Source: Bacillus alkalisoli (GTDB lineage Bacteria; Bacillota; Bacilli; Bacillales; Bacillaceae_I). From it: a DNA stretch of 64,000 nt. A program made the position numbers and the translations under genes. Under the pieces are notes generated by a model that saw only the letters and a list, made by a program, of their open reading frames with translations, did not search any database and was not told the DNA's origin. Location: contig NZ_KZ454944.1 in assembly GCF_002797415.1 (NCBI RefSeq), forward strand, positions 333,745 through 397,744, given 5' to 3'. Position 1 is the stretch's first letter, and each line of letters begins with the position of its first letter. Positions 17,436 to 25,587 of this stretch are shown here, in pieces.

Positions 17436-17987
17436 ATGACACAAGACATCATCTCATTAAGAAAACAACACATCCTAACCTTTAACGCCATTTACTTAAC
17501 ATACATTGCGATCGTCATCGCCCTCGGTGTATGGACAAACATCGCGGCCAACCACTTCATGATGGCACTAGCAACACTCGTCTTAATCATGAGCATCATC
17601 CGTATCAAACGTACCGACAAAACAAAATCATTCATACCAATCTTTGAAAAAATAAAAAAACACGAGCATAGCCAACTCGGCGTAGCATGGGAACGCGACC
17701 ACCTTTTCATCAACATCGGCCTAATCATCGTCTTTATATTCCTAATTCTACAATCATTCGCCGTTCATTCAGGTGGCATCTCATTCCAAGAAGACCCATC
17801 ATTACTAACAATCTTCCTACTTCTCGGAATCATATTGAATGTCGTAAATTACACACGCCTGAAAAAAGTAGAAAAAAACGCCACACCAGAACAAATCAAA
17901 CAAATCCAAAACGCACTCAAACTACCTATCGCAACAAGCATCATCATCTACACCCTAATCATAACAGCATTCACAATGTTAAATTAG
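17436..17987 (+). CDS. Membrane protein of unknown function (183 aa)
   Basis: Four membrane helices in two pairs (about residues 15-34, 40-57, 90-112, 123-138), with a final helix at 160-180, and a basic, soluble loop KRTDKTKSFIPIFEKIKKHE between the pairs. CAGGAGG lies 9 bases before the ATG. No known family; part of the run of small membrane proteins between 15.9 and 19.1 kb. Confidence 0.65.
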   Translation: MTQDIISLRKQHILTFNAIYLTYIAIVIALGVWTNIAANHFMMALATLVLIMSIIRIKRTDKTKSFIPIFEKIKKHEHSQLGVAWERDHLFINIGLIIVFIFLILQSFAVHSGGISFQEDPSLLTIFLLLGIILNVVNYTRLKKVEKNATPEQIKQIQNALKLPIATSIIIYTLIITAFTMLN

Positions 17988-18029
17988 GGACGGGTTTTGT
18001 TTCTCATTTTTCAAAACAAAACCTAAAAA

Positions 18030-18090
18030 CGAGGGGCCAGCCACCTTGAAGCATTCGACCTACGAATGTTTCAAAGTGGCTGGCCCCTCG
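18030..18090. repeat. Palindromic repeat related to family C
   Basis: GAGGGGCCAGCCACCTTGAA pairs with TTCAAAGTGGCTGGCCCCTC around a loop with CATTCGAC and CGAATG, the same loop words as family C. A half copy of family B (17987-18020) precedes it. Confidence 0.85.
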
Positions 18091-18174
18091 TTGCACTTAA
18101 AAAGGATTTAAGGAAATTATGTAGAATTCTAACAAAACAAAAATAGGAAAGAACCATGTGGAGGAACAATAAAA

Positions 18175-18576
18175 ATGAAGAAACTTCTCATACCCATCAT
18201 ATTCCTTATCGGAACAAGTACCATATTCTCTGTGTATCTAATGAACCAAGAAAGAGACCTCTCCACGTTTGAAGGATACTTTCTTTTGGGGTACATCCTT
18301 TTCACACTGTTATTAATTCTCATCACTATAGTGACAGTACTTGTAGGCGCTGTGAAAGTAGCGAAAAACCTGAAGATAATTAGCCGACAAGCCAAAAAAA
18401 GAGCCATTATCTTCCTAGGAGGATATATCCCATCGCTTCTCATCATCAACATATTCTTTACCCCTCAAAACTTAAATATCTACTACTTTATTGGTCTCCC
18501 ACTATTTGCACTTCTATTATTCTTTGCAATAGAAGCGATAGTAGCCAACAGAAATGCGAACTCGGGACGGGGGTAA
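18175..18576 (+). CDS. Membrane protein of unknown function (133 aa)
   Basis: Four hydrophobic helices (about residues 3-22, 34-62, 79-95 and 103-122) and a basic loop (KVAKNLKIISRQAKKRA). GTGGAGG lies upstream of the ATG. It shares overall layout with the protein at 15956-16345. The stop codon region runs into a family B repeat. Confidence 0.6.
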   Translation: MKKLLIPIIFLIGTSTIFSVYLMNQERDLSTFEGYFLLGYILFTLLLILITIVTVLVGAVKVAKNLKIISRQAKKRAIIFLGGYIPSLLIINIFFTPQNLNIYYFIGLPLFALLLFFAIEAIVANRNANSGRG

Positions 18577-18655
18577 ATTTCACAATGGGAAAGTAGGGGC
18601 GGGGATAGATTTCACAATGAAAGCTCTTAAATGAGAAATGAACCCCGTCCCTCAT
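18563..18655. repeat. Dispersed repeat family B, expanded copy
   Basis: Two left half-units (GGGACGGGGGTAAATTTCAC and GGGGCGGGGATAGATTTCAC) face one right half-unit (ATGAACCCCGTCCC); it begins inside the end of the preceding gene. Confidence 0.8.
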
Positions 18656-18721
18656 TAACATTGAAACTTTACCTTGCAAAATACGTATTAAAGACATAAG
18701 TAAACTGAGAGGAGAAAAACG

Positions 18722-19126
18722 ATGAAAAACTTTTTAAAGTATTTTGCTTGGACGATCGCCATTGGGGCCATTTTTTTCATAGGCTTAACATACCAAAAAC
18801 ATATCATCCAAACAGGAATGTACTCGTTCAACATGTACCCAGCTATCATCTACACGATAACCTTTCCAATAGTGATGGGCATGCTACTGCGCTTACCGAA
18901 ATGGCTCACAGAATCCAAAAATAATGCCACTTGGAAGGTCAACTGGCCAAAACTCCTTGCAGTCGGAATTCCAACGCTATTCATCACGCTGGTTCCATTA
19001 CTCTACTTCACAGAAAGCGCTGCTAAAATACCATTCATGGCTCATTTTATCCATCTAAACGACACCACCATACCCGGACTCATCCTCGGCTACATCATCT
19101 TAGATAGCATCAAAAAGGAAAATTAG
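18722..19126 (+). CDS. Membrane protein of unknown function (134 aa)
   Basis: Four helices (about residues 6-24, 37-55, 77-97, 112-130). AGAGGAG precedes the ATG by 8 bases. No recognised family. Confidence 0.65.
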   Translation: MKNFLKYFAWTIAIGAIFFIGLTYQKHIIQTGMYSFNMYPAIIYTITFPIVMGMLLRLPKWLTESKNNATWKVNWPKLLAVGIPTLFITLVPLLYFTESAAKIPFMAHFIHLNDTTIPGLILGYIILDSIKKEN

Positions 19127-19129
19127 CCC

Positions 19130-19178
19130 AGGTGCCAGGCACCACCCGAATTTTCTTGTTTCACAAAATGTTTCACGG
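19130..19178. repeat. Dispersed repeat family A
   Basis: GGTGCCAGGCACC, CCCGAATTTTCTTG and TGTTTCAC; followed at once by a family C copy. Confidence 0.9.
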
Positions 19179-19188
19179 GTGAGCATGA

Positions 19189-19253
19189 ACCGAGGGGACA
19201 GACCACGAAACATTCGACTCACGAATGAATCAAAGTGTCTATCCCCCTGATGC
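19189..19253. repeat. Dispersed repeat family C
   Basis: GAGGGGACAGACC ... ATCCCCC with inner CATTCGACTCACGAATG palindrome and ATGCATCTT end, as in the copies at 9786 and 19763. Confidence 0.85.
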
Positions 19254-19276
19254 ATCTTAGCAATGGAGGAAAAAAC

Positions 19277-19762
19277 ATGATCCAATTTTTCAAAAAAAGC
19301 AAATTAATAAAAGACGACTTAAAAGGCAGAGCATCCTTAATGTTCAAGGATGTTTCAGAAGACCCATGGGACCAAGAAAATTTAACAATACGAAACCTAG
19401 ATTTTTCCGTCGAAAGTATCCGCTACATTGATGTCTACGTGAACCGACTCCTGACAACTCAGACTGGTCAAGAATTGCTATCAAACCATTACGAGCACTT
19501 CGTTGTCCGTATCGGAGCCTACGTTGGTGAAGTAATTAAACAACGCATTACCGAAGATTTTCAATGGTATGAGGCGGATTCAATTTATCTCCACAGTCCT
19601 AAAGTGGAAAAACCTCCAATCGGAATTGATACCGAAACAATCCTATATTCAAAAGAGAATGACGAAGTGATTTCACCATTGCAAGAAGTAGCTCACACGC
19701 TAAAAGGAAAACCTACCTATCCAACCTTACTTCAATACGTGGAAGACAAAGTAAAAAGATGA
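19277..19762 (+). CDS. Unknown soluble protein (161 aa)
   Basis: Starts MIQFFKKSKLIKDDLKGRAS with GGAGG 8 bases upstream; a longer frame starts in a repeat and is rejected. The segment HYEHFVVRIGAYVGEVIKQR followed by FQWYE resembles the core of small DUF-type proteins that are often found as immunity-like orphans, but no family can be named. No signal or membrane helix. Confidence 0.6.
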   Translation: MIQFFKKSKLIKDDLKGRASLMFKDVSEDPWDQENLTIRNLDFSVESIRYIDVYVNRLLTTQTGQELLSNHYEHFVVRIGAYVGEVIKQRITEDFQWYEADSIYLHSPKVEKPPIGIDTETILYSKENDEVISPLQEVAHTLKGKPTYPTLLQYVEDKVKR

Positions 19763-19830
19763 ACCGAGGGGACAGAAACCACGAAACATTCGACTCACGA
19801 ATGAATCAAAGTGTCAGTCCCCTCAATGCA
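19763..19830. repeat. Dispersed repeat family C
   Basis: Nearly identical to the copy at 19189, placed on the other side of the same gene, so this gene is bracketed by two direct copies. Confidence 0.85.
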
Positions 19831-19893
19831 CCCAACAACCTTGTAACTTATTCCACTCCCTAACGTCAAATCAAAAACAAGGGGGATTTTACC

Positions 19894-20319
19894 ATGCAAA
19901 AAATTCTACTATTAATAAGCTTCATCCTTTTACTAACCGTTGGCTGTTCTCAGCAACAAAACAATACGGAGACACCCGAACACACGAAACAAATCACCAA
20001 AGTTCAAATCACCTGCATGGCAGAATGCAAAAGCATGTATCCCGACCAAGCAGAAGTTCAAACATTCAAAGACAAAGAAACAATCGAACTATTCGCAACT
20101 GCTATCCAAAACGCTGTTAGAATGCCAGGCGAAATGGACTACAGCATCCTCTACGAAATGCTTGTTACATACGACGACAACACAACAGATCTTTACTACT
20201 TAAACGTAGAAAAACAAAAAGAAAACATAGGCTTCCTAGTAAACACATCCGACACACACATCGGCTACTCGATCCCAAAAGAGTATAACGACAAACTAAG
20301 TGAGCTCTTATATAAATAA
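19894..20319 (+). CDS. Lipoprotein, paralogue of 16402-16872
   Basis: A 141-residue protein, signal MQKILLLISFILLLTVGC with lipobox Cys at residue 18. Blocks ITCMAECKSMYPDQ, TFKDKETIELFATAIQNAV and GYSIPKEYNDKLSELL align with those of the paralogue at 16402. Two Cys in the mature protein (ITCxxxC) are shared by both and could form a disulfide or bind a ligand. AAGGGGG precedes the ATG. Confidence 0.7.
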   Translation: MQKILLLISFILLLTVGCSQQQNNTETPEHTKQITKVQITCMAECKSMYPDQAEVQTFKDKETIELFATAIQNAVRMPGEMDYSILYEMLVTYDDNTTDLYYLNVEKQKENIGFLVNTSDTHIGYSIPKEYNDKLSELLYK

Positions 20320-20326
20320 TGAGAAA

Positions 20327-20392
20327 CCGGGATGGGGTTCATTTCACATTCCATAACTATAAATGTGAAATCAACCCCCGTCCCCATTTCAC
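20327..20392. repeat. Dispersed repeat family B
   Basis: GGGATGGGGTTCATTTCACAT ... ATGTGAAATCAACCCCCGTCCCC; separates convergent genes. Confidence 0.9.
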
Positions 20393-20393
20393 C

Positions 20394-21020
20394 CTACCCA
20401 TTCACATACCCATCCCAATCATAATCTTCTATCTTATAAAAATACCCATCCGTACCACGCTCATACGCACACAAAGCAGGCTCATCAAGAAACGCCAAAA
20501 TGGAATCATCCATATTCAAAATGACCCCAATCGAAATGTACTGAAAATTAGCTGGATCGTTTAAATAATCATCCTCTTCATAGCCACTCATCACCGTCCA
20601 ACCCGAATCATGCTCATCTTTCGGATTATCCCTTAACAAAAAATGAAACGACTGCTTATCCAACACATCACTACTCACAACAACTTTCGTGTCAAAATAA
20701 ACATCTAAATTAGTAGCCTTTGGGTCCTCGTATTCCGTATCACAAATATTTACCGCGTGAAACGTAACTTCTTGTCCTAACTCCAGTACACCTTTCTCAT
20801 ACGGCTCATTTGCCAGCACTCCTTTAAAAGTGTCGCCATCACGCTCCAGAATCTCCACCCACATCCGTTCTCCTTCATACTCCACACCATGCTCATACAT
20901 AAAAATAAGCTTCACTATATCTCCAATCTCTAATGAATCAATCACATCCTCACTCGGAACATAAAACGTATAAGGTGACTCTTTCCCACGCTCCCGTACA
21001 TTATCTAAACACCAAGCCAT
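20394..21020 (-). CDS. DUF2314-like plus DUF2185 (Imm33-type) protein
   Basis: A 208-residue soluble protein with two parts. The N-terminal half has EGERMWVEILERDGDTFKGV and LANEPY, the pattern of DUF2314/YegJ proteins. The C-terminal half has DEHDSGWTVMSGYEEDDYLN and DSILAFLDEPALCAYERG, the DUF2185 (immunity protein 33) pattern. DUF2185 proteins are often orphan immunity proteins against polymorphic toxins. No toxin gene is visible nearby. The gene points away from its neighbours. Confidence 0.75.
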   Translation of the reverse strand: MAWCLDNVRERGKESPYTFYVPSEDVIDSLEIGDIVKLIFMYEHGVEYEGERMWVEILERDGDTFKGVLANEPYEKGVLELGQEVTFHAVNICDTEYEDPKATNLDVYFDTKVVVSSDVLDKQSFHFLLRDNPKDEHDSGWTVMSGYEEDDYLNDPANFQYISIGVILNMDDSILAFLDEPALCAYERGTDGYFYKIEDYDWDGYVNG

Positions 21021-21092
21021 TGCTCTCCATCTCCCAATCCAACTCAGACATACCTATAAAATACTCCCTGCAACGCTAAAATCCTTCTCGAG

Positions 21093-21157
21093 AAACCGGG
21101 ACGGGGTTCATTTCACATTAAACAACTCAAAAATGAGAAATGAACCCCGTCCCCACT
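21093..21157. repeat. Dispersed repeat family B
   Basis: GGGACGGGGTTCATTTC ... GAAATGAACCCCGTCCCC, close to the copy at 20327 on the other side of the DUF2185 gene. Confidence 0.9.
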
Positions 21158-21216
21158 TCACATAATCCGAACATGATTAGGGAAAAATATTCCCATCCAT
21201 AAGGAGGTGTTTTGTT

Positions 21217-22218
21217 TTGGAAAATCATAACATAATGTTAACATCCTCAGAAATATCGAACCTATGGGCAAACTACGCTAGCGACACTATGTCCATATGT
21301 GTGTTTAAGCACTTTTTAGCCCATATAGAAGATACAGAAATTAAACATATCCTCGAACATGCTATCGACTTGTCGAAACAACATGTTGCCATCATAGCCG
21401 ATATTTTTAAAAACGAGGGAATTGCCGTTCCAATCGGCTTCACCGACGAGGATGTAAACCTTAAAGCGGATCGTTTATTCAGCGATACCTTTTACTTACA
21501 CTATGTAAAAAACATGACAAAAGGTGGATTAGCAACATATGGAGCCATCCTACCAAATGTTTTCCGAAATGACATAAGAGAATATTATATGTCCTGTATA
21601 TCTTCCACGATGGAACTGTTTAACGATACTTCGAAAACCTTAATATCAAAAGGACTAGAAGTCAGGGCTCCATACATACCATATCCAAAAGAAGTGGACT
21701 TCGTGGAAAAACAAAGCTTTTTAGCAGGTTGGTTTGGGGAGCAACGACCGTTAACTGGTATGGAAGTTACCCATCTGTATACAAATATCCAAACAAACAA
21801 ATTAGGAGAATCACTCTGCTTAGGGCTAGCACAAGTGACAAAACAAAAAGAAGTAAAAAATTATTTATTAAGAGGAGTAGAAATAGCACAAAAACATATT
21901 GCACATTTTAGCAAATATCTACAATCCGACTTCCTACCCGTGCCAATGACGTGGAGCGAAAATGTTACCACATCAAAAGAAGCCCCATTTTCCGACAAAC
22001 TAATCATGTTCCACATCGGAATAACAAGTAGTGTTGGCATGGGAAACTACGGAGTAGCGATGTCGTTATCACCAAGGCGCGACCTAACCACCATGTACGC
22101 CAAGCTTTTAGGGGAAGTCGGCCTTTACGCAGAAGATGGAGCAAACATAAACATCAAATATAAATGGATGGAAAGACCACCACAAGCCGCAGACCGAGAC
22201 GAATTAACAAAAGGGTAA
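21217..22218 (+). CDS. DUF3231 family protein
   Basis: A 333-residue protein formed by two tandem copies of a four-helix DUF3231 domain. The first (about 8-165) has LTSSEISNLWANYASDTM and CVFKHFLAHIEDTEI; the second (about 180-325) has LTGMEVTHLYTNIQTNKLG. The family is Bacillaceae-specific and ferritin-like in helical layout; many members are spore-associated, function not known. AAGGAGG lies 9 bases before the TTG start at 21217. Confidence 0.88.
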   Translation: MENHNIMLTSSEISNLWANYASDTMSICVFKHFLAHIEDTEIKHILEHAIDLSKQHVAIIADIFKNEGIAVPIGFTDEDVNLKADRLFSDTFYLHYVKNMTKGGLATYGAILPNVFRNDIREYYMSCISSTMELFNDTSKTLISKGLEVRAPYIPYPKEVDFVEKQSFLAGWFGEQRPLTGMEVTHLYTNIQTNKLGESLCLGLAQVTKQKEVKNYLLRGVEIAQKHIAHFSKYLQSDFLPVPMTWSENVTTSKEAPFSDKLIMFHIGITSSVGMGNYGVAMSLSPRRDLTTMYAKLLGEVGLYAEDGANINIKYKWMERPPQAADRDELTKG

Positions 22219-22365
22219 CCAATACAAATGGTGCCCTTTTTTTATTGGTGCCTTATTGGTGCCAGGCACTTTCCAAACTTTCCCTTTTTAACAAGAAATT
22301 TGTCGTCAAAAAAAGGGTCCTGTCTGCAGGAATATGGCAAAACTTTCCTGAATACAGTATGAGTG

Positions 22366-22392
22366 GGAATGGAACACCATACGTTCCATTCC
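22366..22392. promoter_or_regulatory. 10-bp inverted repeat in the VanW leader
   Basis: GGAATGGAAC (22366-22375) and GTTCCATTCC (22383-22392) around a 7-base loop, 26 bases before the VanW start. It could be an operator or an mRNA hairpin. A partial family A palindrome lies upstream at 22256-22268. Confidence 0.45.
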
Positions 22393-22418
22393 AAATATAT
22401 AGAAAAGTTGGGAATAAA

Positions 22419-23447
22419 ATGGGGATATGGAAATGGATCGCGTCATGCCTATTGGCTGCTAGTCTTTTCGGTTTAGTTGGGTGCGCCGACACCGCCACTG
22501 TGGAAACAAAAGAAAAAGAGCTTCAAGAAAAAATAGCACAACTAGAAAAAGAACTCGCCCTTTATAAAAAGCGAGAAGAAGAAAGACAAAAAGAAGAAAA
22601 AGCAAAAAAAGAGGAAGAAAAAGAACCAGAAATCCCAGTCGTCCAAATCATCCATCCACAAACAAATGAAGTCATCGAAGCACTCATCCCAATCGAAATG
22701 GGCTATAAAACAGAAGACGACCAATACAAAAAAGCACTAACCAACTGGGCAAAAGCACTAGCCAGAGGCACAGACTCTACCGCTGGATATGACCAAAGAA
22801 TGATACTCGACAAAATCGGAGAGAACGGCGAAATCATCAAGGGAAGCCCACAAGTCATTTTAGATGAAGCAGAACTAGTAGAAGCAGTTCTCCAAGCTTC
22901 CGAAACAGGCGGAAAAGTCCAATTACCACTCTATGTAACAGAAAGTGGCTACTCTCCCGATGAAATACCAACCCTAGATGAAGTTGTAGTCGCATCCTAT
23001 ACCACATACTTTAACCCGAGCGTAGAAGGAAGAACAAAAAACATCGAGCTTTCCGCAAAAGCGATCCACAACGTCATACTTGGAGTAGGCGACGCGTTCT
23101 CCTTCAACACAACAGTCGGGCCAAGCGATGAAGCCCACGGCTATCAACCTGCCGAAGAAATCAACAACGGAAAAATAGTCATGGGAATTGGCGGCGGCAT
23201 CTGCCAAACATCGTCCACCCTATACAACGCCATCGACATGCTAGACGTAACCTACGTAGAACTACACAACCACTCGCTGGAAGTAGCCTACGTCCCAAAA
23301 GGAAGAGATGCAACCGTCTCCTACGGCGGACTAGACTTCCGCTTCACTAACACAACCGGCGCCCCACTCCTCATCACCACCCACATGGAAAACGGCGCCC
23401 TAACAGTAGAAATACGCACATCCAAAAACAAAGAAAAACAAATATAA
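22419..23447 (+). CDS. VanW family lipoprotein
   Basis: A 342-residue protein. MGIWKWIASCLLAASLFGLV leads to a lipobox Cys at residue 23, followed by a long charged coiled coil (about 30-75), a linker domain, and the VanW domain (about 195-335) with FSFNTTVGPSDEAHGYQPA and GIGGGICQTSSTLYNA. VanW proteins are exported, peptidoglycan-associated proteins of unknown reaction. The chosen ATG follows a weak TTGGGA site; a longer frame from 22164 overlaps the DUF3231 gene in another frame and is rejected. Confidence 0.85.
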   Translation: MGIWKWIASCLLAASLFGLVGCADTATVETKEKELQEKIAQLEKELALYKKREEERQKEEKAKKEEEKEPEIPVVQIIHPQTNEVIEALIPIEMGYKTEDDQYKKALTNWAKALARGTDSTAGYDQRMILDKIGENGEIIKGSPQVILDEAELVEAVLQASETGGKVQLPLYVTESGYSPDEIPTLDEVVVASYTTYFNPSVEGRTKNIELSAKAIHNVILGVGDAFSFNTTVGPSDEAHGYQPAEEINNGKIVMGIGGGICQTSSTLYNAIDMLDVTYVELHNHSLEVAYVPKGRDATVSYGGLDFRFTNTTGAPLLITTHMENGALTVEIRTSKNKEKQI

Positions 23448-23558
23448 AAATAGAAGCCGTTAAACAAAACCCAACCTGGGTCAATGTTTAAGGCTTTAAT
23501 TTTTTGGTGCCGAGAAAACAACAATAGTATAGTACAGTATTTTTATTATTGAAAACTA

Positions 23559-23684
23559 GTTGATGTTCGCTGCAGATGCGAGACTCCTGCGGGAGAAGCG
23601 GGAAACGGGAGACCCCACAGGCGCTCGCGCCGAGGAGGCTCCCGGCCCGCCCGCGGAAAGCGAGCATCTGCAGCGAACATCAAC
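23559..23684. repeat. Large palindromic repeat family E, copy 2 (inverted centre)
   Basis: Arms GTTGATGTTCGCTGCAGATGC / GCATCTGCAGCGAACATCAAC are perfectly complementary but differ in sequence from the arms of the other copies, while the centre (CCGCGGAAAGCG, GGAGGCTCCC, GAGACCCC) is the same element in the opposite orientation. The gap 23448-23790 holds this repeat, a partial GGTGCC word at 23506, and nothing else recognised. Confidence 0.9.
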
Positions 23685-23793
23685 CATTAGTACCCTAATC
23701 AAACCATCCACAAAAAAACAACTCGTCCCCACACAAAACCATGTACTAAAAAAAGAATTTTCAAATAAAACCCTTGTCCCACTTGACTTTTTA

Positions 23794-23822
23794 GCATATT
23801 CCCTGCTTTAAGCTAATACACT
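23794..23822 (+). promoter_or_regulatory. Candidate sigma-E promoter of spoIIID
   Basis: GCATATT (23794-23800), 14 bases, then AATACACT (23815-23822). This matches the sigma-E consensus (GCATATT, 13-15 bases, CATACAAT) in the -35 fully and in 6 of 8 positions of the -10. Bacillus subtilis spoIIID is transcribed by sigma-E in the mother cell. Confidence 0.65.
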
Positions 23823-23856
23823 GTTACTAACCAAACATACAAAGAGAGTGTTTGAG

Positions 23857-23913
23857 GTGAGGGATCGTCATTGTCTCGAAGGAATTATCGCAGTAGCCAA
23901 TCAAGCTTTTTGA
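23857..23913 (+). CDS. Possible usd-like leader peptide upstream of spoIIID
   Basis: An 18-codon frame from GTG reads RDRHCLEGIIAVANQAF after the start, with AGAGAGTG upstream. In B. subtilis a short upstream ORF, usd, is needed for spoIIID translation. Position (between the sigma-E promoter and spoIIID) fits, but sequence identity with usd cannot be confirmed here. Confidence 0.35.
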   Translation: MRDRHCLEGIIAVANQAF

Positions 23914-24000
23914 CCGAGTGTAACTAGTCGCACTTCGTTACAACATAAAGCGGGTCTCATTTCACGCTTCTCAACATCCATTTTAGGGAGGGCGAGTGGT

Positions 24001-24264
24001 GTGCACGATTACATCAAAGAGAGAACTATCAAGATTGGAAAGTATATCGTGGAGACGAAAAAAACAGTTCGTGTCATAGCGAAAGAATTTGGAGTTTCCA
24101 AAAGTACTGTCCATAAAGACCTGACGGAAAGATTGCCGGAAATTAACCCAGATCTAGCAAACGAAGTAAAATCAATCCTCGATTATCATAAATCAATCCG
24201 ACATTTACGCGGCGGTGAAGCAACAAAACTGAAATACAAAAAAGAAGAAGAAATCGTAAAGTAA
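24001..24264 (+). CDS. spoIIID: Sporulation transcription factor SpoIIID
   Basis: An 87-residue DNA-binding protein that controls mother-cell genes during sporulation. The helix-turn-helix is visible as TVRVIAKEFGVSKSTVHKDL, and the N-terminal block HDYIKERTIKIGKYI and basic C-terminus (KLKYKKEEE) match the family at full length. GTG start with AGGGAGG 9 bases upstream. In B. subtilis mbl follows directly; here about 13 kb separates them. Confidence 0.95.
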   Translation: MHDYIKERTIKIGKYIVETKKTVRVIAKEFGVSKSTVHKDLTERLPEINPDLANEVKSILDYHKSIRHLRGGEATKLKYKKEEEIVK

Positions 24265-24292
24265 CAACAAAAATGGCGGTACTCCGCCGACC

Positions 24293-24365
24293 AAAACGCC
24301 TACATAAAAGCTAGCTCATAAGTTCATTGGTTGCTTATGAAGCTAGCTGATTATGTGGCGTTTTT
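24293..24365 (+). terminator. spoIIID terminator, left border of RiPP island
   Basis: Nested stem: AAAACGCC, ACATAA, AGCTAGCT and CATAAG on the left pair with CTTATG, AGCTAGCT, TTATGT and GGCGTTTTT on the right. A similar segment (ACATAxAAGCT, CTCATAAG, GATTATGT, GGCGTTTTT) recurs at 35577-35637 on the other side of the island. Confidence 0.85.
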
Positions 24366-24411
24366 CAGTATGTCAGGATAATAGAACTATCGCCGATAAA
24401 CTCCGTCTTTA

Positions 24412-24462
24412 CAGGTGCCAGGCACCACCCGAATTTTCTTGTTTCACAAAAATGTTTCACAG
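24412..24462. repeat. Dispersed repeat family A (left island border)
   Basis: GGTGCCAGGCACC, CCCGAATTTTCTTG, TGTTTCACAG. The same variant follows the second terminator-like segment at 35655-35703, so both borders have the order terminator then family A. Confidence 0.9.
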
Positions 24463-24495
24463 AATGTTAAAATAGGGAAGAAGTAGGAGGTACTA

Positions 24496-25398
24496 TTAAA
24501 CTGGTACACTTTTGATATTGTGAGTAATGTTATTTAAGAGGTCTTTTACAAAGTTAATGTGCCATTCTTTCTTTTGCATCGTGTAAAGGAAGAGAGCTTG
24601 CTCTAGTTGTTGGGAAATTATCTCTAGGTTTTCGTTTATTTTAATCATGCTTTGTCCGCTTTGTAAGTAAAGATTACCTAGCATTGAAATATCATCTAAT
24701 TCAAGAGAAAGGCGAATCCCTTTTTGAGAGGTTTCAACTGATTGGGCATATTTTTCTTGATAAAAGTATAGCTTAGAAAGGTTGAAAAATACTTTAAGCT
24801 TCAATCGCTTGATTACCTCTAAGTCTGTGCTAATGGCTAGAATTTCTTTATAAATTTGTTCAGCATGATCATACTGTTTATTTTCCGCATACACATTAGC
24901 GATGACGTTTTTTATTTTCAGATCTTGAAAGTGTAGCTTATATTTACTTTTATATGTTATTAATCTTTTGAGTGCTACGATACATTCTTTCCAAGTAATA
25001 GTTCCCAAGTACTGCTTAGCGCGAATGTCGTGCCATTCAATAAATTGGTTAAATCGGATGCCTAAATCCCTTTTTTCCTTTTGTTTTTTCTCCATTGTAG
25101 TAATTTCTAATATTTCCTCATATTGTTTTTGTTTAATTAGGTATTCTACTCTTTCCATTGTAAGTTTAATATAGTATTGAGAATCTTGGTTGAATGTAGT
25201 GAAAAAGTAATCCATCGTAACATTTAGTCGTATCGATAAGAAATGTAAGATGTCAACACTTGGAAATGCTCGGCCTTTTTCAATACTGCTAATGGTCGTT
25301 TGACAACAAATACCGTTCGCTAAATCTTTTTGGGAAAATCCTAACTCTTTTCGCAATCTGCGAATTTCCTCTCCTAGCTCTTTGCAACTAATTTCCAC
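24496..25398 (-). CDS. PlcR-like (RNPP family) peptide-sensing regulator
   Basis: A 300-residue protein. Residues about 5-60 form an HTH_3 domain (LGEEIRRLRKELGFSQKDLA, then ISSIEKGRAFPSVDIL); the rest is a helical TPR array (about 75-295, e.g. AEQIYKEILAISTDLEVI). This layout is that of PlcR/NprR/Rgg-type regulators that bind a secreted signalling peptide in the TPR groove. GTG at 25398 has AAGGAG 8 bases upstream; the GTG at 25407 overlaps that site. A small exported peptide gene is divergent from it. It likely controls the RiPP operon; the sign of control is inferred only. Confidence 0.85.
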   Translation of the reverse strand: MEISCKELGEEIRRLRKELGFSQKDLANGICCQTTISSIEKGRAFPSVDILHFLSIRLNVTMDYFFTTFNQDSQYYIKLTMERVEYLIKQKQYEEILEITTMEKKQKEKRDLGIRFNQFIEWHDIRAKQYLGTITWKECIVALKRLITYKSKYKLHFQDLKIKNVIANVYAENKQYDHAEQIYKEILAISTDLEVIKRLKLKVFFNLSKLYFYQEKYAQSVETSQKGIRLSLELDDISMLGNLYLQSGQSMIKINENLEIISQQLEQALFLYTMQKKEWHINFVKDLLNNITHNIKSVPV

Positions 25399-25415
25399 AA
25401 TTCTCACTCCTTAAA

Positions 25416-25433
25416 ATATGACAAATGTCTTAT
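25416..25433. promoter_or_regulatory. Candidate operator box 1 (GACA-AA-TGTC)
   Basis: ATATGACAAATGTCTTAT, an interrupted palindrome, 17 bases upstream of the regulator start and in the regulator-signal peptide intergenic gap. The same box, with swapped flanks, is at 26016-26033. Confidence 0.55.
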
Positions 25434-25512
25434 ATATTTTAAAATTAGAATAGAAACATAGTGATGCACCATAAAAAGCTGGTTAATAAGGCCTTATCAA
25501 TATAATCCGAGT

Positions 25513-25541
25513 TTTCTAATAATAATAAAGTCTATTATACT
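25513..25541 (+). promoter_or_regulatory. Possible promoter of the signal-peptide gene
   Basis: TTTCTA, 17 bases, TATACT (25536-25541); fair -10, weak -35. The gene starts 47 bases downstream. Confidence 0.4.
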
Positions 25542-25587
25542 AGGTTTAAGTAATAAATAACTACATTTAAACTCAGGAGGCTTACTT

